Shown: one piece after another, positions 29,573 to 41,390 of the stretch
Layout: every line of letters starts with the position of its first letter
Position numbering within the stretch: the stretch's first letter is position 1
Source: Stagonosporopsis chrysanthemi
Taxonomy: Eukaryota > Ascomycota > Dothideomycetes > Pleosporales > Didymellaceae
Direction: 5' to 3'
Assembly (NCBI GenBank): GCA_022560025.1
Contig: JAFISE010000062.1
Coordinates: 113,342 to 177,341, forward strand
Length of the DNA: 64,000 nucleotides
Program-made: the position numbers and the translations under genes
Notes under the pieces: model-generated
What the model was told of the DNA's origin: nothing
Database searches by the model: none
The model's input: only the letters and a program-made list of their open reading frames with translations

Positions 29573-32500
29573 AAATCTACATCACACGGCATGTGTCAGC
29601 AAGGCTCTTGTACAGAACGCATAGGTGTCGATAGTTGAAACGTCGCCGATTACGCAGTTATACTTGCTTACGATCACTTGCAAGATGACGATGGCCATGA
29701 TCCTTCGAGTGTGACGGCAACCATAAGATTTCCAACGAGCCAATTGTGGGGATACCTGGACCTCGATCGAGAAGCCTTTCTCGCGTGGCATCATGTCCCT
29801 CGCTTTGGCGTGCCGTAAAGCAGCGGAGACAGATACGTATACCATGCAAGATCCCGAAAAGATTGTTCTCCACAGAAGTGCGACAAAGTATCGACACGTA
29901 CCATGCCGTGGGTCTAGCTGCATCACTCATTAATCGCTGAACAATGACATTCATTGGAGGAGCTCTTTCCGGTCTGCCGACCTCTCATGTGCGCAATGGC
30001 AGTCTCCCTAGCAGAGGGCCTGCAGCAAGTCGATCAGTACGTACCCGCTCGTATATGACCCCGTGTTTTTCCACATTTGGCTTCCTCTCCCGTACATAAG
30101 CACCATGGTGGAGAACGCGGGATTCAACAGGGTGCGGATTGTGAACCTGATCGATCGTGAAACCTGCATACAGGGCCACATATAATTTTTCTGAGATTGA
30201 CAAAAGTTGATCTTGATCTTATTGTGGTGAGGTAACAATGCGATAGTCGCCATTGTGTCGTTTCGCATGTGGCCCGTCACGTTCTGGGGAAGATCGGTGA
30301 AAAACAGGCAGTCGACCACAGCGGCAGCGTTCGATACAGATCCCAGGGCGTGCTTTGCGGCACTTTGTACCGGCCAGATGTACTGCCAAATGTGGCCGCT
30401 GTAGCACGAGTCGAATCACAATGTGTACGGACATTGATGCCTTGAGCCTGCAGACGGGGAGGCACTCTTGCAGGCACACGTTCTGGGATTCTAGACTGGT
30501 CACAGTGCTACTTGAGACACCCCTGTTGCATGGTTGCGGCACATTCTTAAGTCGGCTCGCGATTCGCAGATAAGCCACAGTGGACTGGCTTGGAGGAGCT
30601 GGCCTGATGCTGTCTGCGACCGGTTACGGATCATCCCGGTAGAGTAGAGCCACTTACCAGTGTGTTCGTGACGCCACCATCTAATTTCGACTTTGTGTCT
30701 GATAGACCCCTCCAGCCACCTTCATAAACGTCTAGTGTAGAGATCTTTCAGAGCAAGTCTTCTGATCATACGATTCTGCTGAACTTCGCAGCCTACCTGA
30801 AACCTTTACGCTGTCGCTCTGCAAACATCGACTACAGTAATTTAGCTTCTGGAACTCATAGCTCAAGGCAATGCAACTATGTATGTAGGTCTTTGACGAC
30901 GTTGTGCGAGTCAAGGCCACTCCGCGGGCAACATGCAGTTAGCTTATGCACACGTCCATCTGAGAGCCGCGCCGCATCTCAGTCTCGGTATCGTGCGTTC
31001 TTCTCCGCGGCACAAACGATCGCATAGACAGACATAGATTGGTTGTACATAAACGCTTCATCTCTAATCAGGAGCGAATGCGCATGCGATTGGCTTTGGT
31101 GATTTTCTCCTCCCCCTGTACGGATGGACGTGGGAACTACTCTCTTACTGGACCCTAGGTCGAGGGACGTTTCCAGCAGTGTCATTCGGCATTTCCAAAG
31201 AAGGGTCTGTAATGAAGATTTGGGTACACGGCAGATGAGCAGCGATTACACGAACCCCGACTTCTTTGGATGGCGGCGTACTTGTCCGTACGGTCTGCGT
31301 CTATTGTAAAGGCTTCAGAGAGTAATTTGTGTAGCCGAGTCTGGTCTTGCGGTACGTCATATTTTCAAACAATCTGCAAGATCAGCCTTCGTGCGCTTAA
31401 GGTGCTTCGGACACGCGTTGTGATGTACTTCTTGACGCTCAGCGATAATCGCCTGATGCCGCGAAGTTCCAAACTTCTATCATTCTTTACGCCATACCAT
31501 GTGCATCAAGCAAGTGGAGTACAACACTGCCGGCTTACCTGACCCGTCATCGCAGTTGAAAATGACGTAGCCTAGCAAGCTATGGCTCGATATTTTGAGA
31601 TCTTTAGAACCGGTAAAAAAGCATTTGGTGTCCGCAGTACTGTGTCCACTATTCTGGAGTATTTGAAAAGTTGCCCGATATTGGCTTAGCGGAGAGGTTT
31701 GGTTCAACGCGCTCTTTGCAACTCTGTGAGCCAACCTCAAGCTTGTATGAGTGTAGTGACTGTAGTCCCTAGCTGCAATTAACTCTAAGCCAGCGGCTGT
31801 TCAGTTCACGGCTGTCATCAGCCAAAAATTCTTAGAGGGCGGAAGTTGTTCTGATTCCCACCAGTACTGCTATTGGTTCAGGCAACCCCCTCCGAAGGTT
31901 GTGGGTAACGAGAGGGGCAGCCGCATGACATGACATTCCCCCGGAAAGACAGAATAAGACGATGAACGTGATTTTGAGCCATCTCAGCTCGAACGGGAAA
32001 CATGGGAAAACGCAGCCAACAGCCAGTTCTAAACCAAGTAGGAATGGGCCCCGGGTACAGGCTGAGGTCGGATTGAACGACTACAAATGTCCGAGACCTG
32101 TCGTCGCTTCGTTAAAAGGCGACCCTCGCTGTCATTCGAGTCGCGCAAAGCTACATACATATGTAGACTGTGGCGTCCAATCCATTCCGAGCTCACATCT
32201 ACTAGCCTTCAACACTCGTGTTTGTGAAGTGTGGAGAGTGCCCCAACAAGAAGCCTAGAGTTAGACAGAGCGTCGCGAAGTGACCATAAGGGTGAGCCCT
32301 TGTCAGCTAAGCGTTCGCGGCCATCGGGAGGTACGCAAGTCTCCCTTAACGGCTCTATATTTCCATCCCATAGGCTGGAGTCGGAAACCGAGTTGGCGCT
32401 CCCTACAACCCACTCGTCAGACCTTGCAGGGCGCCACTTAATCCGTGATGAACAATCTTGACAGCTATTGTGTCTGAGCAGGTGCCATGGCGTATCGGCA

Positions 32501-33517
32501 AGAAGGGTCGAAAGAAGATGGCTGCTGGTGAAAGGGCTGGCCTAGCGTTCGCTTTGCACCGTTGGCCTCAATCATACACAATAGGCAACGGCGAGCGAAG
32601 CGCTAGAGGTTCGTCATTGGGTATCCGGCTTCGCACTCAACTTTGTATCCTACTACTGCCGATTGTCACTAACAGCACTCACTTGTGTAGGCCATCGTCG
32701 TCAGTTTGAAGCTCGCCAGGGCAGCTGTTGCTGTCTCGGTTGCGAATTATGGCACGACCACCACGAGGCCAGCGACACCGTTTCCATTTCCCGCACGGGA
32801 GACTTTCCCCCGAGTAGTTCAGTTACTCTTCACAGATATCATAGTAGCTTGAGGCCTCCCTTTCAGCAGTTGGCGCGCGCCACAATTACCGCGCGATCCC
32901 ATTGGCTGCGGCGAGCTTCACCGGTAGGGCGGATGCAAACCACCTGCAAGGTTCAAGTGGGCCAATGCAGTTTCACGCACGGCCAAGTTCGATAGCGACG
33001 TAGCTCTCGGTTGGGATGATCTGCAGGCTGTCACCGCGCTGCCTCGAGCCCCGAGCCAGGACAGTCGCAAACGGTTGCCAGCCGGCCCAGTCCCTGTGTC
33101 CACGCATGGGATGTGCAGCGGAGGTAACGGCATCCACACCGGTCGCAATTGGCAGCATCCCGGCCGCATGGGCCAGGACCGAATTCCCATCCTGTGCTCT
33201 TGCGGAAAGGGCTGCAACACGGCCGTTTTTCCCGCTGTCAATGGAACCAGCATCACTTGCGTGCTATCAGTGCGGTTGCATCATGATCAGCAACCAGTCG
33301 AGTGCGGTTTTGATGGCTTCTTGGCGTCTAGTCCCAGGCGCCGCTGGAACTTGATATATGTTGCGCCTCGCTTCTAGAGCCGCCCAAATCGACCTCGCTA
33401 CTTCCGTACTACCCTTAGAACCAGGAGTCTAGGACCTGCCCGCAGCTCGCCCAAGTTTTCAAGAGTGCCCCCACCCCGCCATCATTCCAAAGTGACAGTA
33501 TCTCCGCACCTTCATTC
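29573..33517. other. 3.9-kb gene-free stretch upstream of the bZIP gene
   Basis: No ORF with normal protein character and a usable start was found. The best minus-strand frame (about 29985-30170: DQVHNPHPVESRVLHHGAYV) is short and has no gene structure around it. No tandem repeat, RNA gene or transposon part is recognised. A CCAAT-like sequence (CTATTGGTTC, 31869-31878) lies about 1.6 kb upstream of the bZIP ATG. The stretch may hold long regulatory DNA, a decayed gene or non-coding RNA; none of these can be shown here. Confidence 0.5.
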
Positions 33518-34513
33518 ATGTCGACGGCAGTATTGGGAATGCAGTCTTTAGGCCCTCATCGTCGCAATGTCGACCTGGACTTCGACATGGTGTCCAAAAC
33601 TGCTCCCATGTACGGGCCATCGGACTATTGGACGACGTCTTCGCAGGAAGAGCACGCCTTCATGTCAACACCTGAATACACTGGCTTTCCCATGACCACT
33701 ACTCATCAAGAAGAGAATCTGTTCACACTACCCTCAAACTTCGCGCCATCCAATTCGGAACACCACAACTTCCACAACGCGCCGTGCTCGAAGCCTTCCT
33801 TCAACAACTACAAGACCCGGCCTAGCGTCAGTGCACCTCTTGAGGTGAACACCTCCGGAATGTACTCGTCTCCTGCCATGTTCATCGCGAGCAACACTCG
33901 CACAGATGTACATGCTCCCACGACAATCTCGCCCTTGGAGGGACGCTTTGAAGCAGACCACGCATCTCCCGGGTCAGACGCAAACCCATCGTTCGAGGGT
34001 CAGATGCGCAATGTTTCGCCCTCGAATTACGCAACACATGCCAATGCTATCGAATCCCCTACCTCGAAACACCGCTGCGACAGCCTTCAATCTAATCTCG
34101 AATCACAATCATCAACCATGCTGCAAGCCCAGATAGGACGGAGACGTGGTTCTGAGTATGCCGAGCCCGGGTCTGCGCGAGCCGTTTACCTTGAGAAAAA
34201 CCGGAAGGCTGCAAGCAAATGCAGGAGCAAACAGAAAAGACAACAAGAAGAACTCGTGGAAACAGCACGGGATGTGGAAAGACGTAACAAAATACTGAAG
34301 GCTGAAGTCGAGATACTGAAGAGCGATATGCGGGACCTTATGGAGCTCGTAGGCCAGCACTCGAACTGCCCTGACGCTCGGTTGCGGTTATACGTACAGC
34401 GTGAGGCCGACCGACTAGCACATAGGGGACCCTCTCGCTCATCACCGTTCTCATCCGGCTCTCTCTCTAGCCCTTCTTCTGCAGGCAAATCGTCATCGCC
34501 AGAGGATGGTTGA
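33518..34513 (+). CDS. bZIP transcription factor, ATF/CREB-like
   Basis: 331 aa, no intron. The N-terminal 220 residues are low in charge and rich in Ser, Thr, Pro and Asn, as in an activation region. The basic region NRKAASKCRSKQKRQQEEL (about residues 229-247) matches the N-x3-A-x2-CR pattern of ATF/CREB-type bZIPs and is followed by a leucine zipper (ERRNKILKAEVEILKSDMRD LMELVGQH). The C-terminal tail is Ser-rich. Fungal relatives include Atf1/Atf21-type stress and development regulators; which one this is cannot be settled. It sits alone between two gene-free stretches of more than 3 kb, unlike most genes here. Confidence 0.87.
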   Translation: MSTAVLGMQSLGPHRRNVDLDFDMVSKTAPMYGPSDYWTTSSQEEHAFMSTPEYTGFPMTTTHQEENLFTLPSNFAPSNSEHHNFHNAPCSKPSFNNYKTRPSVSAPLEVNTSGMYSSPAMFIASNTRTDVHAPTTISPLEGRFEADHASPGSDANPSFEGQMRNVSPSNYATHANAIESPTSKHRCDSLQSNLESQSSTMLQAQIGRRRGSEYAEPGSARAVYLEKNRKAASKCRSKQKRQQEELVETARDVERRNKILKAEVEILKSDMRDLMELVGQHSNCPDARLRLYVQREADRLAHRGPSRSSPFSSGSLSSPSSAGKSSSPEDG

Positions 34514-37500
34514 ACAAGGAAACAAGTCGAATGAAAGATAGAGGCACATTATTTTGTGAATTGACTTCTATGAGTCTAACACTGAAAGCAAGCGCACGAA
34601 CCCAAAGTAATCGCAAGACTGCCAGGCTACAATTGCACCTGGATCGCAAGAGGATCACAGTCCCAAGCCTGAAAGTCTCCTGTCGGGCAGCGCTTGCAAA
34701 GTGTTTAAACCACAAGAGGAGCCAGAAAAAATCTCCTGGACGTCGGTAAACGTGCTTTAGCACAGGAAGCATGGGCCAGTAGTAGAAGAACGTGTCGAAG
34801 CAAAGCAAATCTGAGAACACCAAAGCAAGCACAGCATGTGCCGCGAAGTAGTCAGCAGTATCACGACCAGATCAGCGAGAGTAATGCAAAATAGATTCAG
34901 CGTTCGAATATGGCTGTTGCATGCGAACCACCAACTATCTGTGCCATGTTCCCCTTCGCATTCTGCTTTTCTTCTACGACAGCCGCGTCCCTGGCGCGCC
35001 ATTTTACCATCCTAGAATGTCGGGGCCAGGACACATGCTCAGCAGGAATCCTGAGAGAGCTCAAAATTTCGTCTCTGACCTGACAGTGGCTCATGTGGAA
35101 GAAAAGCAGCTGCGAACCGGTGAAAGACGTCGAATATCGGATCTACTGTGGGCGCGAAGAGTCTGGCCAATAACCGCGAGAGGAGAGATGTTGATCTGAC
35201 CAATCAACCAGACAAGGACTTTTCTCCAGGTGGAGGTGACGAAATAGGCAGCACTGGAATCCAATAGGCGCCAGATAGCGACTGGAATGTTTGGTGCCTT
35301 TATTGAATATTCTGCTCTAGCAGAGGCTTTGGTAGTGTTCCTTAGATTAAAACTGATTACAACTCATGCGTTGGGAATCCCACAATGTTATAAAGATGCG
35401 AGGTGTCGCTTCTGCGAGCGTGATGCTATCCTCTGCTTTTGTGGTTGTGAACCGGCTCACAACCCTTTTGTACTTGATGACAAACAACTCTACAATGGTG
35501 TCAATAGCTTTTAAGTTCATCCTCGAACGATCGTTGTTTTGAAGACCTATACCGTTCGGTGCCTTTGTCTTCTTTTTGCTTAACCCGTGAAATAAAGAAG
35601 ATAAACCTGCTTACATAGAATTATAGCGCATACTGATTTGAATAGAATCGGCTATTCAACATAGTATCTGTTTATATTGTACAGCTATTATAGTGCATGC
35701 AAAAGGGTGAGTTGTTTTCGCAAGGTCTTGCTCATCGGACAGATTAACCTAAGCTTCTTTGTAAAGGGCAAGTTCTTGTGTCTCCAAGACTATGAAATTC
35801 TACAGCTGCTACGGTCACATTACTCGCTGTCAATATCTCGCCCAGAGGAGGGGAACCCGAATTATGTTTTTGAGGCCTTTCCTGTTTGGTTCAGGAGGTT
35901 TTACATGAGAATAGCATTGCGCAACTGTGCACATGCAAAGGACGATGAGTACCCAGTCCATCTTCAGACTGTATAGTATATCGACTGGCAAAACTAACCA
36001 AAATACAAACCACTGCCATTCTGTTTGAGCTTGCGGCCTTCACTAAAGTGTCGCATATGCGGTCGCTCCAAAGTTTCTCAACATGCCAAGGCGGCCGTAC
36101 AGTATGGAGAATCACTAGACGGCCGGTGCTAGTTCCCGCACTCCATACAATACTTTTCGTCTTACATACCCAGCCAAAAGAATAAGACTTTGCACTCCAA
36201 AACGATGAGTCTTTCCCAAACATTCTACTCGAGTCCCCCGAGCTCCCTCGAAGTTGACCTCAAAGGATCTACAATATATCCAACATGACCTTGCGCAAAT
36301 AACACCGACGAACTCTCACAACCGCATGACTGGCGCGATCTGCACGACGAAACCTGGTGCCGCATTACCCTCGATGACGCCACCTTCAGCGGAGTGGAGA
36401 TGGTAATGTCGAGTTGGATGCACGTCTGAAATCTCACATGCGGATTATGACCCATGTCAAGACGCAGCAACGAAACTTCCACTCGGCAGGTCAAATCTCG
36501 GTGACAATCCCCGCACATACGACTTGGTCACCTACCCTGCAGAGTGATCCAGAAAATAATGTTGAGGTGCAGCGGCTTACGACGCGCAACACACGTTTTT
36601 CTTGGACGCTTCTGATCATCGCATACGGTTCATGCCTGGCCGCTTTCACCTCATGCGTGTAATTGCACTCCACCGCGGATCGTCAAATAGGGAAACTCTG
36701 ACAAAGTTTTCCGCCTGAGTTGTTACTGGTACAAAAACATTGTTGTTCCCACTCTCGGGCAGAAACACGGAGGCGTAGGATTGACTCAAGTGTTGCTTTA
36801 CTAAATAGGGAACGCAAGAGTTTCCGATTTAGGGGTTTAAGAAATTGTTTTGTCAAGACAACGAGTCCTGGGCACGCAAGCCACATGACACGTTGCCCTA
36901 CTCTCGGCATATCAGACCCGCAGAGGTATGTCTTTGGTCTCGTATCTTTTTGCCAAATCTTCTAATCAAACTCTATCGGCAGCATTGCAGGCTACGACAT
37001 GGGCCAAGGAGACGTCTGGACACTGCAAGAGGACGTCAATGAGAATACGAAATCAATTCAAGGCGCATCGCTGACGATGTATCTATACCATGATCTCAAA
37101 TGAGATCCAATCCTTGCTTCATTGGCCGTAGTACTACCCATTATCAGCTACGCCCAAGGCTCTTGGCCATGCGGAGATTAGTCAACAAGAAAACAATACA
37201 TCTTCTGCTTTTCAATGCTTGTCAAGGACATGAAGCGTTTCAAAACTTTGGAATTGTTTCACAGGAATACACGGTAGGTATCAGCTATTACGTGGCCGGA
37301 AGCATGTCATCTTCCCAGGACGGACATCTGTCACTAGGTGCGGCGATGTCAGAAAGCTCTAAATTCGGCAACTAGTCGTGAGTGTCAAACAATCTGTATT
37401 TTGACGTAAAACTGGAAGATCATGATCCGAATTTACATAATCTTGAGATTCACCAGCACATTCTTGGGGCCAAATGTAACCGTTAGCAAGGACACAGGCC

Positions 37501-37711
37501 AGGCCAGTTGGTGACAAAAGTTACGGCTTGTAGCCCTCTTCGATATGTGTAATGATCCAAAACATAGTAGTTGGACGTCCCAGACTGGCACTATAGTCAA
37601 ATTATGCGATTCTCTTCCATGGCCATCGTTGGTGACAAAGCTGTCAAGTCTATCCACGTCCTGCGCGATCACCTTTTGGTGATCGTTCGTAAGACTCTCG
37701 CGCCTCTCCTT
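34514..37711. other. 3.2-kb gene-poor, partly AT-rich stretch with decayed coding traces
   Basis: No intact gene is seen. From about 35290 to 35980 the sequence is clearly richer in A, T and TpA than its surroundings. Short frames read like normal protein but are cut off: at about 36315-36430 (DWRDLHDETWCRITLDDATF) and 36978-37100 (GYDMGQGDVWTLQEDV, LTMYLYHDLK). These may be remains of a decayed gene or mobile element. No terminal repeats were found. Confidence 0.4.
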
Positions 37712-38889
37712 TCAAATAAACGTTCTAAATCTTGCCTCGGGCTTGTCTTGGCGCATACTACTGTTGTTATTGCCCAGGTACTCGTCGCGAGTCTGCTGTA
37801 GCTCAACAGTACCGTGAGCGGACTGGCGCTTCTTGTAGATATCCGTAACTTGGCTGGGATGGACCCAATTGAAAAGAACCATGACAAGGAACATCAAAGT
37901 AGCATCGAAAATGTACAGATACACCTCATTACTGAGAAGATATCCAGCGTTGCCTTGAATGTACTCGACAACTCGGAAGATGCTTCGCACAAGAATGAGC
38001 GCACTGGTAGCGTACAAGACGCAGAGATGTCGTTTCCAGGGCAATTCATGGACTGCTTCACGAGACAAAAGGGCGGTTGTCGGAGTGTTGGACGAGTCGA
38101 GCCGGTTGTGTCGAGTTTTGCGGAACAGTGCGCCAGGTGTGTATCGCTTCTTGACGGGAATGTCCTTCATGATGCGTCTGTGAAAATCCCCAGCCACGCA
38201 GACAAACAAGCTGAAGAAGATGAGCTGAACGAAAAGACCACCGATGATGACCTTCTCGCCAAGCTCCATCGATTTCAAAGTTCCCATTGCCATGATGCCT
38301 CCACCTAAAGAAATATTAGCTGTGCAAAGTTGGTTTAGTTCGTCGCCTTGACTTACCAGAGCCCTGCATCATAAAGCTGAGCACATCACCGGCAACAAAT
38401 CTATGAATGTGTTAGCCGGGGAAAGATAGTCAGGTGTTTCGTCTTGACTCACGTCTTTGTGAGCCATTTTTGTTGAATCATTGAATATCGTTCACCATCC
38501 ACCATGAGAATGACCCGCCCAAGTATAATATAAATCGAAGCTGCGAACAACGCAGGAGCGACAAGGATCAAGAGCGATTGCATGATGAAAGGCCCTAGAG
38601 CCCAAATATCGTCTTTTGACAGTACGCGTCCGACAAACCCGATGGTCTCAACTGTGCATAGAGGTCAGAACGGGTCGTTAGACGTAAATCCGTGAGACCT
38701 ACACAAACCACCGATAACGAGTGGAATGAAGTACCATGTCCTCTTCCTAATGAGTTGGAATATGTGGAGTATCGTTGTGAGAGCGAACAGCACGACGAAG
38801 ATAATGGCTGCGACCTGAGATGGATAGTACCGATACAAGACGTAGGCGTTGGGGTCGTCGAGCGCGGGGCGAGGCTTGTCTTCAGCCAT
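37712..38889 (-). CDS. RTA1-domain seven-pass membrane protein
   Basis: Four exons: 38889-38703, 38651-38453, 38400-38357, 38304-37712 (introns 51, 52, 52 nt), giving 340 aa. It belongs to the RTA1-like fungal family of lipid-translocating or drug-resistance membrane proteins. Marks are LYRYYPSQVAAIIFVVLFAL, WYFIPLVIGGLFETIGFVGR across intron 1, FIMQSLLLIVAPALFAASIY, IYIILGRVILMVDGERYS, FVAGDVLSFMMQGSGGGIMA across introns 2 and 3, and LCVLYATSALILVRSIFRVV with VEYIQGNAGYLLSNE. Seven membrane segments and a polar C-terminal tail fit the family. The ATG at 38889 (MAEDKPRP) is the first in frame. Substrate unknown; relatives respond to sterol or lipid stress in yeast. Confidence 0.92.
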
Positions 38890-39690
38890 TTCGATGGCTG
38901 TTGGAGCGCACAAGTCTAAAAGTGTGTGGGCAGCGGGGTGTGCAATCGTGGGACAGTGTCGCGCCCTTATAGTCTCCAGCCATCATTACTTCCACATCGG
39001 AATCTTGACCGTATATCGTATATTCTAGGTTCGTGTACGCTTTGCAGCGCTAAAGTGCTGACAGCCGGAAACAGGAAAGTGGACTTGTTGTTAGTTCGAT
39101 CAGACCATTTGTCATTGGTGGGAACGCCCATCGTAAAGCGTATATGCAACTGAGTGCTTTGGCGTCTCCGCTTGACAGGAATGTCGTGAACCATTTCGTG
39201 CATTGGACAGGCACTGCCATTCAACATCTACTACAATGTCGCATCGTACTGAGCATAGTGATATACTTAAGGCTCAGCGCCAGCCCAGTAGGACCCGTTC
39301 GCAACTGCCACCTCTTTCGGTTCACGATCTGGCATCCTCACACTCGATCTAATCTCTTCGTGGGTATCTTACGGAGGCACAGTCGAAGTCACTTGCACCC
39401 ACCGGAAGCAGCAACTCGGAGGTTCTCACGTCGCTACGACTTTTCCGTGAAAGGAAGTTCACTATGGGACCTACAGCTCCTCTGGGCCTTCGATCGATAG
39501 ACAAAGGGGGTGGTTGTCCGAGTGTATTGGGCTAGGCCCAAGTAGCAGTATATCTGAAGACCACGAGGCGCTGTCTTCACTAGAATGGTCTGAGTTTTCC
39601 AAGACTTGTTCCGCGAATTATTCCTTGGTATACTCACGTCCCGGGGCTGGACTGATCGAAAGAGACTGGAGTGGACACCACACTCCACGT
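38890..39690. other. Intergenic: RTA1 gene promoter
   Basis: 801 bp with no supported gene. Confidence 0.5.
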
Positions 39691-40893
39691 TCATGTGTTC
39701 ATGATCTTACGTGGCCATTCTAGCCACTTGAGCAGCTCAGGCGTTGGTAAAAGAAGTTGTTCGCAAGCTGCCAGAAGCCATTGAGGCCAATTTCCAACCC
39801 ACCAAACCGGACGAGCTTGCGCCAAGAGTGCAGCAAAATGCGTGATGATGATGCAGGCAACTGGGTTATGAACCGAGACCAGGTGCATAAAATGTTCTTG
39901 CAACTGCGCAGCCCAGCCAAGAATCAGATTGTACTCGTCACTTCGGGCGGACACATGCCGAAGTCGAACGGAGACTTTGTGCAGTTGCTCGGTCTCCATT
40001 AGGCACGTGTCTCTGTCTTGCGCGTTCAACAGATATTCGGTCAATTCTCTTAGTGCAAGGATTTCCGGAGTCTGGTCATTCTTGCCTCTTGCGTCAAGGG
40101 AGTCCGTATCATCGCCCTCAGCTACGTAGACTAGGTGAGAGAATACACCAGTGTCCTTGACCTCCAGCCAGAAAGGCATAACTACGATCTTTATTCCTGC
40201 TAACAGACGAAAGCAATGATGGATTCCGTCAATTGGATCTTCTGGTTTTTCCAATTGTGCTGAGCCAAGGTGGTACATGAACAGCACGGTAGACGTCATG
40301 AACATGGGGGTAGCTCTTTCAGCGTTTGGTGCTTCGAGATGTCTCCGATAGATAGCCAATCCACGAGAAATATGTGAATGGGCTTGCAGAAGGAGATTTT
40401 GTCGATCTGAGCCAGGTACGGCAACTGCTTTGTGCACAGCGGCAAGAGCCAAATAGCCATGAAGTAGTGGAGGGTGCTGGAATGCAATTTCAATACATTC
40501 GTCGCGCCAGTGGCTGTCCTCTTTCATGTACATGTCGTAAGTCCGTAAAGATCGGTGGCCTTTAGATATCCAGTGATACAATAAACGAAGATCCGATATG
40601 GGGAGATCAGCATTGCTTGGCTGTGGCGCAGCTGCATTTGACGACGATGCGGGTTTTTTCCGTTGATTCGCAAGGCGCTTGTCCAGGGCAGCCTGCTGAT
40701 TTGCTCGCATCTTCACAGAGTCAGCACAATACTCTTCGGCAGATGGTAGATGAATGTTTCTCACCTCGGCTTGCACCTGTGCTCGCTCCTCCGGGCTCAC
40801 GTATGGCTCCGGCGGTACTGTACGTGGCTGAGATTGTCCGGCACCCATAACGTTTGTCTGACTTCGTACTCTTGAAGCTTTTGGAGCATCCAC
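39691..40893 (-). CDS. Fungal transcription-factor-like protein lacking a zinc cluster
   Basis: 400 aa, no intron. From about residue 100 it resembles the regulatory part of Zn2Cys6 factors of the sterol-uptake-control type: DLRLLYHWISKGHRSLRTYD, HWRDECIEIAFQHPPLLHGY, LALAAVHKAVAV, SHISRGLAIYRRHL and TSTVLFMYHLG. The usual six-cysteine DNA-binding domain at the N-terminus is absent; instead there is a polar, Pro- and charge-rich segment (QSQPRTVPPEPYVSPEERAQ). A Met at 40848 (MGAGQSQ, a possible N-myristoylation-like start) is an alternative. It may act through a partner or may not bind DNA at all. Confidence 0.72.
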   Translation of the reverse strand: MDAPKASRVRSQTNVMGAGQSQPRTVPPEPYVSPEERAQVQAEVRNIHLPSAEEYCADSVKMRANQQAALDKRLANQRKKPASSSNAAAPQPSNADLPISDLRLLYHWISKGHRSLRTYDMYMKEDSHWRDECIEIAFQHPPLLHGYLALAAVHKAVAVPGSDRQNLLLQAHSHISRGLAIYRRHLEAPNAERATPMFMTSTVLFMYHLGSAQLEKPEDPIDGIHHCFRLLAGIKIVVMPFWLEVKDTGVFSHLVYVAEGDDTDSLDARGKNDQTPEILALRELTEYLLNAQDRDTCLMETEQLHKVSVRLRHVSARSDEYNLILGWAAQLQEHFMHLVSVHNPVACIIITHFAALLAQARPVWWVGNWPQWLLAACEQLLLPTPELLKWLEWPRKIMNT

Positions 40894-41390
40894 ACAATTT
40901 CTTTCCGAATTTTTGATGTTGAGGTTCGATGACTGGGTGTATGTGTTCTGTGATATTTGACTACTCTTCAGGAGGCTGCTCTTTTAACAATAGAGCATCG
41001 CAAGGCCACCAACTTGGTCCATGCATCAGGCACCAACGCTAGTCATAATAAGAGAGCCCCCGGCGAGCAAACACAAAGGTCTGTATTGCGCGAACTGCAA
41101 CGTGGGGATTAGATCTTTGGCCGCTGCGCCATGTCTTGCACGACGCGACACAGTGAGGCTGAGCAGCGTCCACGCACACGAGACATGTGTAAGCTTTATC
41201 ACAGTCTAGGCACAATGCATGAACCCGAGAGAACTATTATGAGTTCTTGATACAAAGTTGTTGGTGAAGCTATCTTCAAAGGAGAACATCGACACTCAAA
41301 GCATTGAAGTCGATGAATGTTCGGTGCATATTTCAGCGGCATCAGTAGTATTACTTTTCGAATAACTACTCTAGCAACTCGAGTAGCGAT
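40894..41390. other. Intergenic, no feature seen
   Basis: 497 bp between two minus-strand genes. Only short chance ORFs. Confidence 0.5.
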
